Source: DASUPK01 sp036505735 (GTDB lineage: Bacteria > Actinomycetota > Thermoleophilia > Solirubrobacterales > 70-9). Taken from it: DNA of 34,966 bases. Each line of letters begins with the position of its first letter. The first letter of the stretch is position 1. The notes beneath the pieces are model-generated. The model worked only from the letters and a program-made list of their open reading frames with translations. It was not told the DNA's origin and did not search any database. Shown here one piece after another: positions 7,809 to 15,642 of the stretch. The stretch is taken from the NCBI GenBank assembly GCA_036505735.1, contig DASXSZ010000063.1, positions 1-34,966 of the forward strand, in the 5' to 3' direction. A program made the translations under genes and the position numbers.

Positions 7809-8971
7809 TAGTCGCCCCAGCCGGCCGGCTGGGACTCCCGATCCCCGGGAAGGCGCTGCGGGTAGGCGGGAGGTTTGCCCTTCTTCTTGATCACCCGCAG
7901 CTGGGTCGATGGATCCCAGAAGTTGGCCTCGGCCTGGCTGTCGATCAGGTCGTCGACCGGCGTCCTCGGCGTCTCGCCATCGAGCCATCCCGACCGGTTG
8001 TCGGGCCGCGGGTTGGCGCCGTTGTCGGGCTGGCGCGCCACGTTCAGGCCGATCTCCTCGAACATCGCCCGGTCCTCGGCCGGCTCGACGCCGAGCGTCG
8101 TCAGGAAGTTCCCCATCATCACGCCGTTGAGACCCGCCTTGACTGCCAGGGGCTGGAGCTCCTGCAGGTTCTCCACCCGTCCTCCGCAGAGGCGGAAGAG
8201 CGCGTCCGGCAGGATCAGCCGGAAGATGGCGACCCACTTGACGACCTCCCAGGGGTCCATCAGGTCCCGGTCGCCGAACTTCGTGCCGAGCCGGGGATTG
8301 AGGAGGTTGATCGGGACGGAGTCCGGATCGATCTCGGCGAGCTCGAACGCCATCTCGACGCGCTGCCGCGGGGACTCGCCGAGGTTGAGGATGCCGCCGA
8401 CGCAGGTCTCGAGCCCGGCCTCCTTGACGGCGTCGATTGTGCGCAGCCTGCCCTCGTAGCGGACCGTGGTGGAGACCTCGGGGTAATAGGAGCGCGCCGA
8501 CTCGACGTTGTGGTGGACCCGCTGGATGCCGGCCTCCTTGAGCTGCCTGGCGCGATCGGCAGACATGTGCCCGATCGAAGCGCAGCGCTTCAGGTTCGTC
8601 TGCTCGGAGACCAGGCGCGCGCCGTCGAGGATCTTGGCGAAGTCCCGCTTCGACAGGCCCTGGCCCTGGGTGACCATGCAGAAGCGATGGGCGCCCGCGG
8701 CCTCGGCGGCCTTAGCGTGCTCGAGGATCTGCTCCGGCTCCATCATCGCGTGCATCGGCGTGTCCGCCCCTGCGTAGCGGGACTGGGCGCAGAAGCCGCA
8801 GTCCTCGGCGCAGCCGCCCGACTTTGCGTTGACGAGGGAGCACATGTCCGTCGAGTCCCCGAACCGGTCCCGGCGCACCTCCCAGGCGCGCTCGACCAGG
8901 GCGCCGATCTCGTCGTGGTCGGTGAGGGCGCCGAGCTCGAGCGCCTCGTCGAAGCTGATCAGCGGCGGCAC
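7808..8971 (-). CDS. bioB: Biotin synthase (BioB) with C-terminal extension
   Basis: A radical-SAM enzyme of 387 residues that inserts sulfur into dethiobiotin. The [4Fe-4S] motif is CAEDCGFC (C54, C58, C61), followed by AQSRY. The cysteines that hold the sacrificial [2Fe-2S] cluster appear in FCMVTQGQG, RCASIGH and TCVGGILNLGES, and the N-L-N-P-R segment is present. BioB is usually 320-350 residues; here about 60 hydrophilic residues follow the barrel, including LIDSQAEANFWDP and a lysine-rich KKKGKPPAYPQ patch. The GTG start at 8971 has TAGATT 7 nt upstream and no Shine-Dalgarno. First gene of the bioBFD operon, 30 bp downstream of the cupin gene. Confidence 0.95.
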   Translation of the reverse strand: MPPLISFDEALELGALTDHDEIGALVERAWEVRRDRFGDSTDMCSLVNAKSGGCAEDCGFCAQSRYAGADTPMHAMMEPEQILEHAKAAEAAGAHRFCMVTQGQGLSKRDFAKILDGARLVSEQTNLKRCASIGHMSADRARQLKEAGIQRVHHNVESARSYYPEVSTTVRYEGRLRTIDAVKEAGLETCVGGILNLGESPRQRVEMAFELAEIDPDSVPINLLNPRLGTKFGDRDLMDPWEVVKWVAIFRLILPDALFRLCGGRVENLQELQPLAVKAGLNGVMMGNFLTTLGVEPAEDRAMFEEIGLNVARQPDNGANPRPDNRSGWLDGETPRTPVDDLIDSQAEANFWDPSTQLRVIKKKGKPPAYPQRLPGDRESQPAGWGD

Positions 8972-8978
8972 GCCGCCA

Positions 8979-8984
8979 AATCTA
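8979..8984 (-). promoter_or_regulatory. -10 hexamer for bioBFD
   Basis: TAGATT on the minus strand lies 7 nt before the bioB GTG in the 30-bp gap after the cupin gene. The spacing puts the transcript start at or next to the GTG. I saw no BirA-type (TTGTAAACC-like) biotin operator and no -35. Confidence 0.4.
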
Positions 8985-9001
8985 TGAACGCGGCCGGACG
9001 C

Positions 9002-9385
9002 CTAGTCCCAGCTGAAGTCCTCGACGATCTGCGCGTCGCCGGCAGCACGAGGGCTGAAGACGATCAGCACGAGATCCTCGTCCCCGGCCTCGAAGGCGCG
9101 GGTCACGGCGGGGGCGATACGGATCGCGTCGAGAGGTCGGACCTCCTCGATCTTGTCGTCGAGCTTCGCCCGGCCGGTCCCGAAGAGGACGACGTAGATC
9201 TCCTCCATCTCACCGTGCTTGTGCGCGAAGGGCTGCCGCTGGCCCGCCTTCACGACCTGGTACGAGACGCCGCTCCGCTCGGCGCCCAGATCCTCGTGTG
9301 CGAAGCGCGCCTCCAGGACCTCGCCGAAGCCTTGCGCCGCCGCTATGTCGTCGACCTCCCTGAGGTTCTTGATCGTGTAGTCCAT
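9002..9385 (-). CDS. Small cupin-domain protein
   Basis: A 127-residue single-domain cupin. Motif 1 is visible as GQRQPFAHKHGEMEEIYVVLFGTG with metal ligands H55, H57 and a glutamate at 61/62. In motif 2 the usual third histidine position reads ...APAVTRAFEAG, so that ligand seems to be replaced. Cupins of this size bind a metal and act as dioxygenases, isomerases or ligand sensors; with an altered ligand set, function here cannot be predicted. The ATG has no Shine-Dalgarno but TAGGCT 8 nt upstream. It is on the same strand as bioB and might be co-transcribed. Confidence 0.75.
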   Translation of the reverse strand: MDYTIKNLREVDDIAAAQGFGEVLEARFAHEDLGAERSGVSYQVVKAGQRQPFAHKHGEMEEIYVVLFGTGRAKLDDKIEEVRPLDAIRIAPAVTRAFEAGDEDLVLIVFSPRAAGDAQIVEDFSWD

Positions 9386-9393
9386 GGTGGTCG

Positions 9394-9405
9394 AGCCTAT
9401 ACCTT
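9394..9405. promoter_or_regulatory. Back-to-back -10 hexamers (cupin / GH3)
   Basis: On the minus strand TAGGCT (9399-9394) is 8 nt before the cupin ATG. Directly adjoining it on the plus strand, TACCTT (9400-9405) is 6 nt before the GTG of the GH3 gene. The 26-bp gap between start codons leaves no room for 5' leaders, so both transcripts would be leaderless and the two promoters compete for the same DNA. Confidence 0.45.
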
Positions 9406-9411
9406 GCTCCA

Positions 9412-10444
9412 GTGCTCGCAGGGATCGTCGGCGCGCTGGCTCTCGCGGTTGCCGGGACGCCGGCGACGGACGACGAGTTGGCGGGAGCGCGTGTGATCAC
9501 GGGCTTCCCGGGCCACCATCCACCCCCGGCGCTTCGCCGGATGATCTCCGCCGGCGAGGTCTCGGGCGTGATCCTGTTCGACCACAACGTCGGCGGGCGG
9601 CGCTCCGTGCGCCGTCTGACCTCCGAGCTGCAGTCGATCCCGCGGCCGGCCGGCATGAGCCAGCCGCTTCTGGTGACCGTCGACCAGGAGGGCGGGCTGG
9701 TCAGGCGACTGCCGGGGCCGCCGAAGCCCTCCGCGCGCTCGATCGGGACGCGTGGTGCGGACTTCGCGGCGCGCCTCGGGCGCCGCCGGCAGCAGCCTGA
9801 GCGCAATGGGCGTGAACGTCGACCTCGCTCCGGTGCTCGACCTGGGGCGACCCGGCAGCGCGATCACCGAGGAGCGGCGTACCTTCGCGCGTACGCCGGC
9901 CGCGGTCTCACGAATCGGGGTCGGCTTCGCCCGTGGTCTCACCGCGGGTGGCGTGGCGGCGACCGCCAAGCACTTTCCCGGGCTGGGAGGCGCCAGGCTC
10001 GATACCGACAACGCAGTCCAGAAGATCCGGCTGTCGGCCGCGGCGCTGCGAGGGGCCGATGAGCGGACCTTCGAGAGCTTCGCCCGGGCGGGCGGCGCGA
10101 TGGTCATGCTGAGCACCGCGATCTACCCCGCGCTGTCGGGAAAGCCCGCGGCGCTCTCTCGCGCGGTCGCGACGGGGGAGCTCCGCGATCGGCTGGGCTT
10201 TCAGGGCGTCTCGATCACGGATGCGCTGGGGACGGTCTCCGCGCGGGCGGTCGGTGGCCCGGCGCGCACCGCCACCGCTGCCGCGGCCGCCGGCACCGAC
10301 CTCGTCCTCTTCACCGACCTGGGGGCGGCCGCCAAGGCGCAGCGGGCCCTCGCCGCCGGTTTGACCAGTGGGACGCTGGACCGCGCCGAGTTCCAGACGT
10401 CGGTTAGCCGGATCCTTGCGCTGCGGTCGACGGCTTCGCCATAA
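9412..10444 (+). pseudogene. GH3-family glycoside hydrolase (NagZ-like), frameshifted
   Basis: Two consecutive frames together encode one glycoside hydrolase family 3 protein of about 344 residues, the family of beta-N-acetylhexosaminidases such as NagZ. The first frame (9412 to about 9780) gives a hydrophobic, signal-like N-terminus, then GVILFDHNVG and LLVTVDQEGGLVRRLPGPP. The second frame (about 9780 to 10444) continues with AMGVNVDLAPVLDLG, KHFPGLGG, and the nucleophile segment SITDAL. The length 1033 is 3x344+1, so one extra base around 9770-9785, in a G/C run, explains the break. It may be a true pseudogene or a sequencing error. The catalytic-loop histidine of KHFPGHG is replaced by Leu. 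Confidence 0.75.
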
Positions 10445-10451
10445 GACGGGT

Positions 10452-10474
10452 TGCTCCTCGCTCCGCTCGGAGCA
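10452..10474. terminator. Hairpin between convergent GH3 and sigma-factor genes
   Basis: TGCTCC (10452-10457) and GGAGCA (10469-10474) can pair, and an alternative inner stem GCTCC/GGAGC (10460-10464 with 10469-10473) has a 4-nt loop. It lies in the 42-bp gap between two converging stop codons and could stop transcription both ways. No U-tract follows. Confidence 0.35.
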
Positions 10475-10486
10475 CCCTCGCACTAA

Positions 10487-11569
10487 TTAGGCCGCGTCGC
10501 GCAGCGCCTCGACCTCGCGCGCCTGCGCCAGGCGGCTCAGGCCTCGCTCCTCGAGCTGCTTGACCTCGTTCGGCTTGAGCTCGAGACGGCGCGACGTCTC
10601 TCGGAGCGGCGTCGGCTCGTCGCCGTTGATGCCGTAACGCAGCTGGATCACCTTGCGCTCGTCCTCGGGGAGCTCCTGGACGGCGTCGTGCAGGGTGCGG
10701 TCGCGGAGGCTGACGGCGACCTCCTCGGAGGGCCCGCTGCGCTCGTCCGGGATGAACTCGCCGAGCGAGGAGGCGTCCTCCTCGCCGACCGGCCGATCGA
10801 GGCTGGTGACCACCCGGGTCAGGTCCCGGATCTCCTCCACCTGGGCCGGCTCGAGCTCCGCCTCCCTGGCCACCTCCTCGGTGGTCGGGTCGCGACCGAG
10901 CTTGGTCGCCAGCTCACGCTCGATCCGCATCACCTTGCGCTCCCGCTGAGCCACCTGGTTCGGCACGCGGATGGTGCGCTCCTTGGACTCCAGTGCGCGC
11001 TGGATCGCCTGCCGGATCCAGAAGGTCGCGTAGGTGGAGAACTTGTAGCCCTTGCGCCAATCGAACTTCTCGGACGCCCGGATCAGACCGAGGATGCCCT
11101 CCTGGATCAGGTCGAGGAGGTTGAGGTCCTGCCGCATGTAGCGGCGGGCATTCGAGACGACCAGGCGAAGGTTCGAGTTGATCAGGCGCTCCTTGGCCTC
11201 GAGGTCGCCGCGCTCAATGGCCTGGGCGAGCTCGATCTCCTCCTCCTTGCTGAGCAGGGGGTAGCGCCGCATCTCGTTGAAGAAGAGCTGCAGGGCGTCG
11301 GTGGTGGTCTCGGCCAGGTCGCCGTTGCGGTATCCGGCGGGCTCGGCTGCCTGTTTGCCGCAGTCGTCCTCCACCGAGAGCCCCGCGCTCTCGATGCGCT
11401 CCTGCACCAGCTCCGCCTCCTCTTCCGAAAGGTTCAGCTCCTGCACCAAAGAATCGACCTCCGAGAGGTCAACGCAGTCCGCCGGGCGGCCGCTCTCGAT
11501 CAGAGCCGCGACGCGCTCCTCGACGCCTGGGTCGAGCTCCACTGCTGTCGGGTTCATTTCCTCAGGCAT
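10487..11569 (-). CDS. Sigma-70 family RNA polymerase sigma factor with divergent region 4.2
   Basis: A 360-residue primary-like sigma factor. Region 1.2 starts near DALQLFFNEMRRYPLLS (91-107); region 2 is well conserved (NLRLVV, LLDLIQEGILGLIRASEKFD, KFSTYATFWIRQAIQRAL, 133-192), predicting normal -10 recognition and melting; region 3 spans about 200-275; region 4 begins LPEDERKVIQLRYGI (300-314). The final helix-turn-helix reads ETSRRLELKPNEVKQLEERGLSRL (324-347), where housekeeping factors have TRERIRQIEAKALRKL, so the -35 contact residues differ. The chosen ATG at 11569 has GGGGG five bases upstream; an earlier frame-open ATG at 11593 lacks one. It diverges from an MMPL gene. Probably not the main housekeeping factor. 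Confidence 0.85.
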   Translation of the reverse strand: MPEEMNPTAVELDPGVEERVAALIESGRPADCVDLSEVDSLVQELNLSEEEAELVQERIESAGLSVEDDCGKQAAEPAGYRNGDLAETTTDALQLFFNEMRRYPLLSKEEEIELAQAIERGDLEAKERLINSNLRLVVSNARRYMRQDLNLLDLIQEGILGLIRASEKFDWRKGYKFSTYATFWIRQAIQRALESKERTIRVPNQVAQRERKVMRIERELATKLGRDPTTEEVAREAELEPAQVEEIRDLTRVVTSLDRPVGEEDASSLGEFIPDERSGPSEEVAVSLRDRTLHDAVQELPEDERKVIQLRYGINGDEPTPLRETSRRLELKPNEVKQLEERGLSRLAQAREVEALRDAA

Positions 11570-11706
11570 GTTGCCCCCTATACAGGGTCCCAAACGAGTC
11601 CAGTCGGCGCCGGCCTCAAAGCCGGCAATTGAGGTTCGTTAGTGTGACGGGCTGCGTCAGAGGGGGACGCGGACCGGCAGGAAGCTGGCACCGACAAGGA
11701 GGTCCG

Positions 11707-13884
11707 TTGAGAAGGCTCGCAAGCGTGGTCACCGGTCGCCGGACCAAGTGGTTCGTGCTCATCGGCTGGATCCTCGCGCTCGTGATCGCTCAGCCGATCG
11801 GCTCGAAGCTCTCCGACGTCACCACGGACGACACCGAGTCCTTCCTGCCCGCCAGCGCCGAGTCGACCGAGGTCGTGCGCAAGCTGGATCACGACTTTCC
11901 GCAGGGCGAGACCGACACCGCGATAGTCGTCTACAAGCAGGCGGGCGGGCTGACCGCAGCCGACAAGCAGAAGATCGCCGCCGATGCTCAGGCGATACAG
12001 GCAGCCGGCAAGGAGAAGATCAACCTGGTCGAGCGGCCGGCCGTGCCGTTCGCGCCCGGATCGTCGCCTCAGCTCGTCTCCAAGAACGGCGACGTCGCCA
12101 CGGCCATCTACACGACTCCCACCGACTTCGACAAGGAGAGCGACTGGGGCCAGGCGATCCGCGACATCACGGACGAGAACACCGGGGACATGCAGGTCTA
12201 CGTCACCGGCGGCGTCGGCTTCAGCACCGACGCCAACGACGTCTTCAGCAACATCGACACGAAGCTGCTGTTTGCGACGGTCGCGCTGGTGCTTGTGCTG
12301 CTGGGAGCGATTTACCGCTCCGTGCTCGTCGCGCTCACTCCCCTGATCGTCGTCTTCTTCGCCTACACGATGACGCAAGCGCTCGTCTATGCGCTGGCGA
12401 AGTCGGGCGCGACCGTCTCCTCAAACAGCACCAGCATTCTGATCGTCCTCATGTTCGGGGTGGGGACCGATTACTGCCTGTTACTCGTCTCGCGCTATCG
12501 CGAGGAGCTCCGGCGGATCGAGGACAAGCATCAGGCGATGGGGCGTGCGGTGCGGCGCGCGGGCCCCGCGATCCTCGCGAGCGGCATGACGGTCTCACTT
12601 GCGATGCTCACCATGGCGCTCGCCGACAACAAGAACACCAGCTCGCTCGGCCCCGTCGCCGCCATCGCCGTGTTCACCGCGATGGTCGCCGGCCTCACCC
12701 TCTTGCCGACCCTGCTCACGATCTTCGGGCGCCGGGGGTTCTGGCCCCGTCGGAGCGTTGTGGCCTACGACCCAGAACACGCCACGCAGGAAAGCCACGG
12801 GCTCTGGCGTCGCTTCGGCGACCGGGTGCTGCAGCGGCCGGCGCACGCCCTGGTCGCAACCGGCGTGATCTTCATCGCTGGCGCGTTCGGGTTGCTCGCC
12901 TACAAGGTCGACTACTCCACCACGAGCTTCTTCAAGCACTCGGTGGAGGCCGTCGAGGGCTTCGACGTGCTGCGGAGCGCGTTCCCCGCGGGCACACTGG
13001 CGCCGACCACGGTTCTGGTGGAGAACGACGGCGGAGCCGTCACGCCGATCGAGATCCAGGACGTTGAGACGAAGCTGTTTGCTGTCAACGGCGTCGCCGT
13101 AGTCGGTGACACCGGCCTGCGATCGACCAACGGCGAGATCGCTCAGGTCGACGCGGTCCTGAGCAAGGACCCGCTTAACAGGTCAGGCCTCGACATCGTC
13201 CCGCGGATGCGCGATGCGGTCGCGGACCTCCCGAACGGGGTCACCGCTCTGATCGGCGGGACCAGCGCCATCAACTTCGACGTCGACGAGGCGAACCAGC
13301 GCGACATCGAGATCATCGTGCCGCTCGCACTCGTAGTGATGGCCGTGATCCTGGCGATCCTGCTGCAGGCGCTGGTCGCCCCTCTGGTCCTGCTGGCGAG
13401 CGTGATCCTCTCGTTCGGCTGCACGCTCGGGATCTCCATCCTGATCATCCGCTTCGTTGTGGGCGACGCCGGTTTCGACTCGTCCATTCCGCTGTTCGCG
13501 TTCATCTTCCTGGTCGCGCTGGGGATCGACTACACGATCTTCCTGATGGCGCGCGTGCGCGAGGAGGCGCGCCGGCACGGCACGCGAGAGGGCATGCTCC
13601 GGGCCCTGGCCGCCACGGGGCCCGTGATCACGAGCGCGGGGATCATCCTCGCCGGCACCTTCTCGGTGCTGATGACCCTGCCGGTCAGCTTCACATTCGA
13701 CCTCGGCCTGATGGTCGCGCTGGGCATCCTGCTCGACACGTTCATCGTGCGAACGATCATGGTCCCGGCCGCCGTGGAGGTGCTCGGGGACCGGATCTGG
13801 TGGCCCTCCACCGCCCGGGCCGGAGGCCGCCTCCGCGAGGAGACGGGCGAGCACGCGGTGCCGGAGCCCGCCGAGGCGGGCTGA
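11707..13884 (+). CDS. MMPL/RND-family membrane transporter, copy 1
   Basis: A 725-residue inner-membrane transporter with the duplicated RND layout: one membrane helix near the N-terminus (FVLIGWILALVIAQ), an extracytoplasmic domain, a five-helix bundle, then the same again. The proton-relay motifs are GTDYCLLLVSRYREE (first half) and GIDYTIFLMARVREE (second half). Relatives (MmpL, ActII-3) export lipids, siderophores or antibiotics. The start is set as TTG at 11707 because AAGGAGGT, a perfect Shine-Dalgarno, lies at 11696-11703; the frame is open to 11629 but without such a site. It diverges from the sigma-factor gene and ends 4 bp from the convergent crotonase gene. Cargo unknown. Confidence 0.9.
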   Translation: MRRLASVVTGRRTKWFVLIGWILALVIAQPIGSKLSDVTTDDTESFLPASAESTEVVRKLDHDFPQGETDTAIVVYKQAGGLTAADKQKIAADAQAIQAAGKEKINLVERPAVPFAPGSSPQLVSKNGDVATAIYTTPTDFDKESDWGQAIRDITDENTGDMQVYVTGGVGFSTDANDVFSNIDTKLLFATVALVLVLLGAIYRSVLVALTPLIVVFFAYTMTQALVYALAKSGATVSSNSTSILIVLMFGVGTDYCLLLVSRYREELRRIEDKHQAMGRAVRRAGPAILASGMTVSLAMLTMALADNKNTSSLGPVAAIAVFTAMVAGLTLLPTLLTIFGRRGFWPRRSVVAYDPEHATQESHGLWRRFGDRVLQRPAHALVATGVIFIAGAFGLLAYKVDYSTTSFFKHSVEAVEGFDVLRSAFPAGTLAPTTVLVENDGGAVTPIEIQDVETKLFAVNGVAVVGDTGLRSTNGEIAQVDAVLSKDPLNRSGLDIVPRMRDAVADLPNGVTALIGGTSAINFDVDEANQRDIEIIVPLALVVMAVILAILLQALVAPLVLLASVILSFGCTLGISILIIRFVVGDAGFDSSIPLFAFIFLVALGIDYTIFLMARVREEARRHGTREGMLRALAATGPVITSAGIILAGTFSVLMTLPVSFTFDLGLMVALGILLDTFIVRTIMVPAAVEVLGDRIWWPSTARAGGRLREETGEHAVPEPAEAG

Positions 13885-13888
13885 GGAC

Positions 13889-14695
13889 CTAGCGCCCCTT
13901 CCAGACCGGCTTGCGCTTCTCGGCGAAGGCCGCGATCCCCTCGCGAAAGTCCTCGGAGCGGAAGCAGGACTCGCGCAGCTCGATCAGCTCGCGCTCCTGC
14001 TCGGGCGTCAGGCGCGCGACCGAGTTGATCGTGTCGATCGCGTGCTTGTTTCCCCTCATCGAGAGCGGGGCGTTCGCGGCGATCTCGGCGGCAAGCTCGA
14101 CCGAGTAGGCGTCGAGCCGGTCCTCGTCGACGACCTGGTTGACCAGGCCGATCTGCTCGGCCCTCTCGGCCGAGACGTTGTCGCCGGTGAGGAAGAGCTC
14201 CTTCGTACGCGGGACACCGATCGCGTCGATGAAGCGCTGCAGCCCCGTGTGCCCGTAGATCAGCCCGAGCTTGGCCGGCGGCATCCCGAGCTTGGCTCCG
14301 CGGGCGCAGACGCGCAGATCGCAGCAGAGGGTCAGCTCGAGCGCGCCGCCGAGGGCGTGGCCGTTGATCGCGCAGAGGACCGGCCACGGGTGCCCGTCCA
14401 CGGCGTCGAGCCCCCGGGCGAACGGATGGGCGACAAGGGATTCGGCCTCGCTCTCGAACGAGTCGTCCGAGAAGCGACCGATGTCGTAGCCGGCCGAGAA
14501 GATCTGCCCGGCGCCGGTGAGGATCACGCAGCGGAGCTCGATCCCCCGGTCGAGCGAGGGCATCGTCTCTGCGATCGCGTCCAGCGTCTCGTGGTCGAGC
14601 GCATTGCGTGACTCGGGTCGGTTGAGAGTCAGCCGTGCGACCGCCTCGGCCGGATAGTCGAGGAGGAGCTTGCCGGCGGCGAGTTCCTCAGCCAC
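13889..14695 (-). CDS. Enoyl-CoA hydratase/isomerase (crotonase) family protein
   Basis: A 268-residue crotonase-fold protein acting on an acyl-CoA thioester. The oxyanion-hole segments are visible: GQIFSAGYDI (63-72) and NGHALGGALELTLCCD (111-126). E120 matches the first catalytic glutamate (E144) of rat crotonase, but the second (E164) aligns with P140 in LGMPPAKLG, so classic syn-hydration is doubtful and an isomerase, hydrolase or other crotonase chemistry is possible. The GTG start lies 11 bp after the stop of the 70-aa biotinyl protein, so the two form an operon; its 3' end meets the MMPL gene. Confidence 0.9.
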   Translation of the reverse strand: MAEELAAGKLLLDYPAEAVARLTLNRPESRNALDHETLDAIAETMPSLDRGIELRCVILTGAGQIFSAGYDIGRFSDDSFESEAESLVAHPFARGLDAVDGHPWPVLCAINGHALGGALELTLCCDLRVCARGAKLGMPPAKLGLIYGHTGLQRFIDAIGVPRTKELFLTGDNVSAERAEQIGLVNQVVDEDRLDAYSVELAAEIAANAPLSMRGNKHAIDTINSVARLTPEQERELIELRESCFRSEDFREGIAAFAEKRKPVWKGR

Positions 14696-14706
14696 GAGGG
14701 CTGAGG

Positions 14707-14919
14707 CTATTCGAGGACGACGAGGACGTCGCCCTCGGAGACGGACTGGCCCTCCTCGCAGCGGATCTCGGCGACCTTGCCGGGGTCCTCTGCCTCCACC
14801 GGCATCTCCATCTTCATCGATTCGAGGATGACGACAGTGTCGCCCTCGTCGACCTGGTCGCCGACGGCGACCTCGATCTTCCAGACTGTGCCGGTGATGT
14901 GCGCCTCCACGTCCGCCAT
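14707..14919 (-). CDS. Stand-alone biotinyl carrier protein (TB7.3-like)
   Basis: A 70-residue protein that is only a biotinyl/lipoyl domain. The biotin attachment lysine is K36 in ESMKMEMPV, flanked by the paired hairpins starting ADVEAHITGTVWKIEV and GKVAEIRCEEGQSV. It closely resembles the small mycobacterial biotinylated protein TB7.3 (Rv3221c) in size and sequence. Such proteins presumably act as a mobile carboxyl carrier for acyl-CoA carboxylases whose own subunit lacks one, but the partner is not established. The ATG is fixed by domain start; the reading frame upstream is antisense to the glycosyltransferase gene and is not real. Leads the operon with the crotonase at 13889. Confidence 0.9.
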   Translation of the reverse strand: MADVEAHITGTVWKIEVAVGDQVDEGDTVVILESMKMEMPVEAEDPGKVAEIRCEEGQSVSEGDVLVVLE

Positions 14920-14930
14920 GTCGCGCGGGG

Positions 14931-14936
14931 ACAATA
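14931..14936 (-). promoter_or_regulatory. -10 hexamer for the biotinyl carrier gene
   Basis: TATTGT on the minus strand is 11 nt before the carrier's ATG, inside a 24-bp divergent gap. It implies a leader of only a few nucleotides. The divergent glycosyltransferase gene must start within the same bases; its own -10 is unclear (AATAGT at 14933-14938 is the best candidate). Confidence 0.35.
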
Positions 14937-14943
14937 GTCGGCT

Positions 14944-15630
14944 GTGACGCCGGAACCGGCGCGCGTCGTGATCGTGGCGGCCCAGAACGAGGCGGAGCGG
15001 ATCGGTGCTGCTCTCGATGCGCTCAGCCGGGCGTTCCCCGGAGCGCGCCGTATCGTCGCGGACGACGCCTCCACGGACGACACCCAGGCGGCGGCGTTGC
15101 GCCACGGAGCCTGGGTCGTGTCCAGGCGACGTCCTCACGGCAAGGGCGGCAACGTGACGGCCGCGGCGCAGGCGGCGATCGGCGAGTTCGGGGACGGCGC
15201 CACCGCGCTGCTCTGCGACGCCGACCTCGGCGAGAGCGCGGCCGCCCTGGTTCCGCTGGTCGACGCGGTTGAGGACGGGGCCTGCGATCTGGCGGTGGGG
15301 CAGTTCGCGCAATCGGACGGCGGCGGGTTCGGGATCACGCTGGGCTACGCGCGCCGGGCGGTGGAGCGCCTCGCCGGCGAGGGACCACAGGCGGCGCTCT
15401 CCGGCCAGCGCGCGATGCGCGTCTCGACCCTGAGGCGGCTGCTGCCCTTCGCCCGCGGATGGGGACTGGAGGTCGGCATGACGATCGACGCGCTCCGGGC
15501 CGGCTATCGCGTCGAGGAGATCGAGGTTCCGCTCCAGCATCGCTCGACCGGACGCACCCCCGCGGGGTTCCTTCATCGCGCCCGGCAGCTGCGCGACATC
15601 CGCCGTGCCGCCCTCGCCCGTACGAGATAG
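14944..15630 (+). CDS. Family 2 glycosyltransferase
   Basis: A 228-residue soluble GT-A enzyme. The nucleotide-sugar site is indicated by VVIVAAQNEAERI (8-20), the DDAST motif (40-44) and the DxD-type metal motif CDADLG (91-96); GWGLEVGMTIDALRAGYRVEEIEVPLQHR near the C-terminus is the acceptor-side segment typical of polyprenyl-phosphate and glucosyl-3-phosphoglycerate type transferases. There are no membrane segments. It begins with GTG 24 bp from the divergent biotinyl gene and ends 12 bp before glycerol kinase, so the two are likely one transcript. Donor and acceptor are not identifiable from sequence alone. Confidence 0.85.
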   Translation: MTPEPARVVIVAAQNEAERIGAALDALSRAFPGARRIVADDASTDDTQAAALRHGAWVVSRRRPHGKGGNVTAAAQAAIGEFGDGATALLCDADLGESAAALVPLVDAVEDGACDLAVGQFAQSDGGGFGITLGYARRAVERLAGEGPQAALSGQRAMRVSTLRRLLPFARGWGLEVGMTIDALRAGYRVEEIEVPLQHRSTGRTPAGFLHRARQLRDIRRAALARTR

Positions 15631-15642
15631 CGTCTCGCCTGG

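Noticed and set aside
7809..8237. N-terminal extension of BioF
   Set aside because: It lies inside bioB in another frame; the GTG overlapping the bioB stop gives the normal BioF start.
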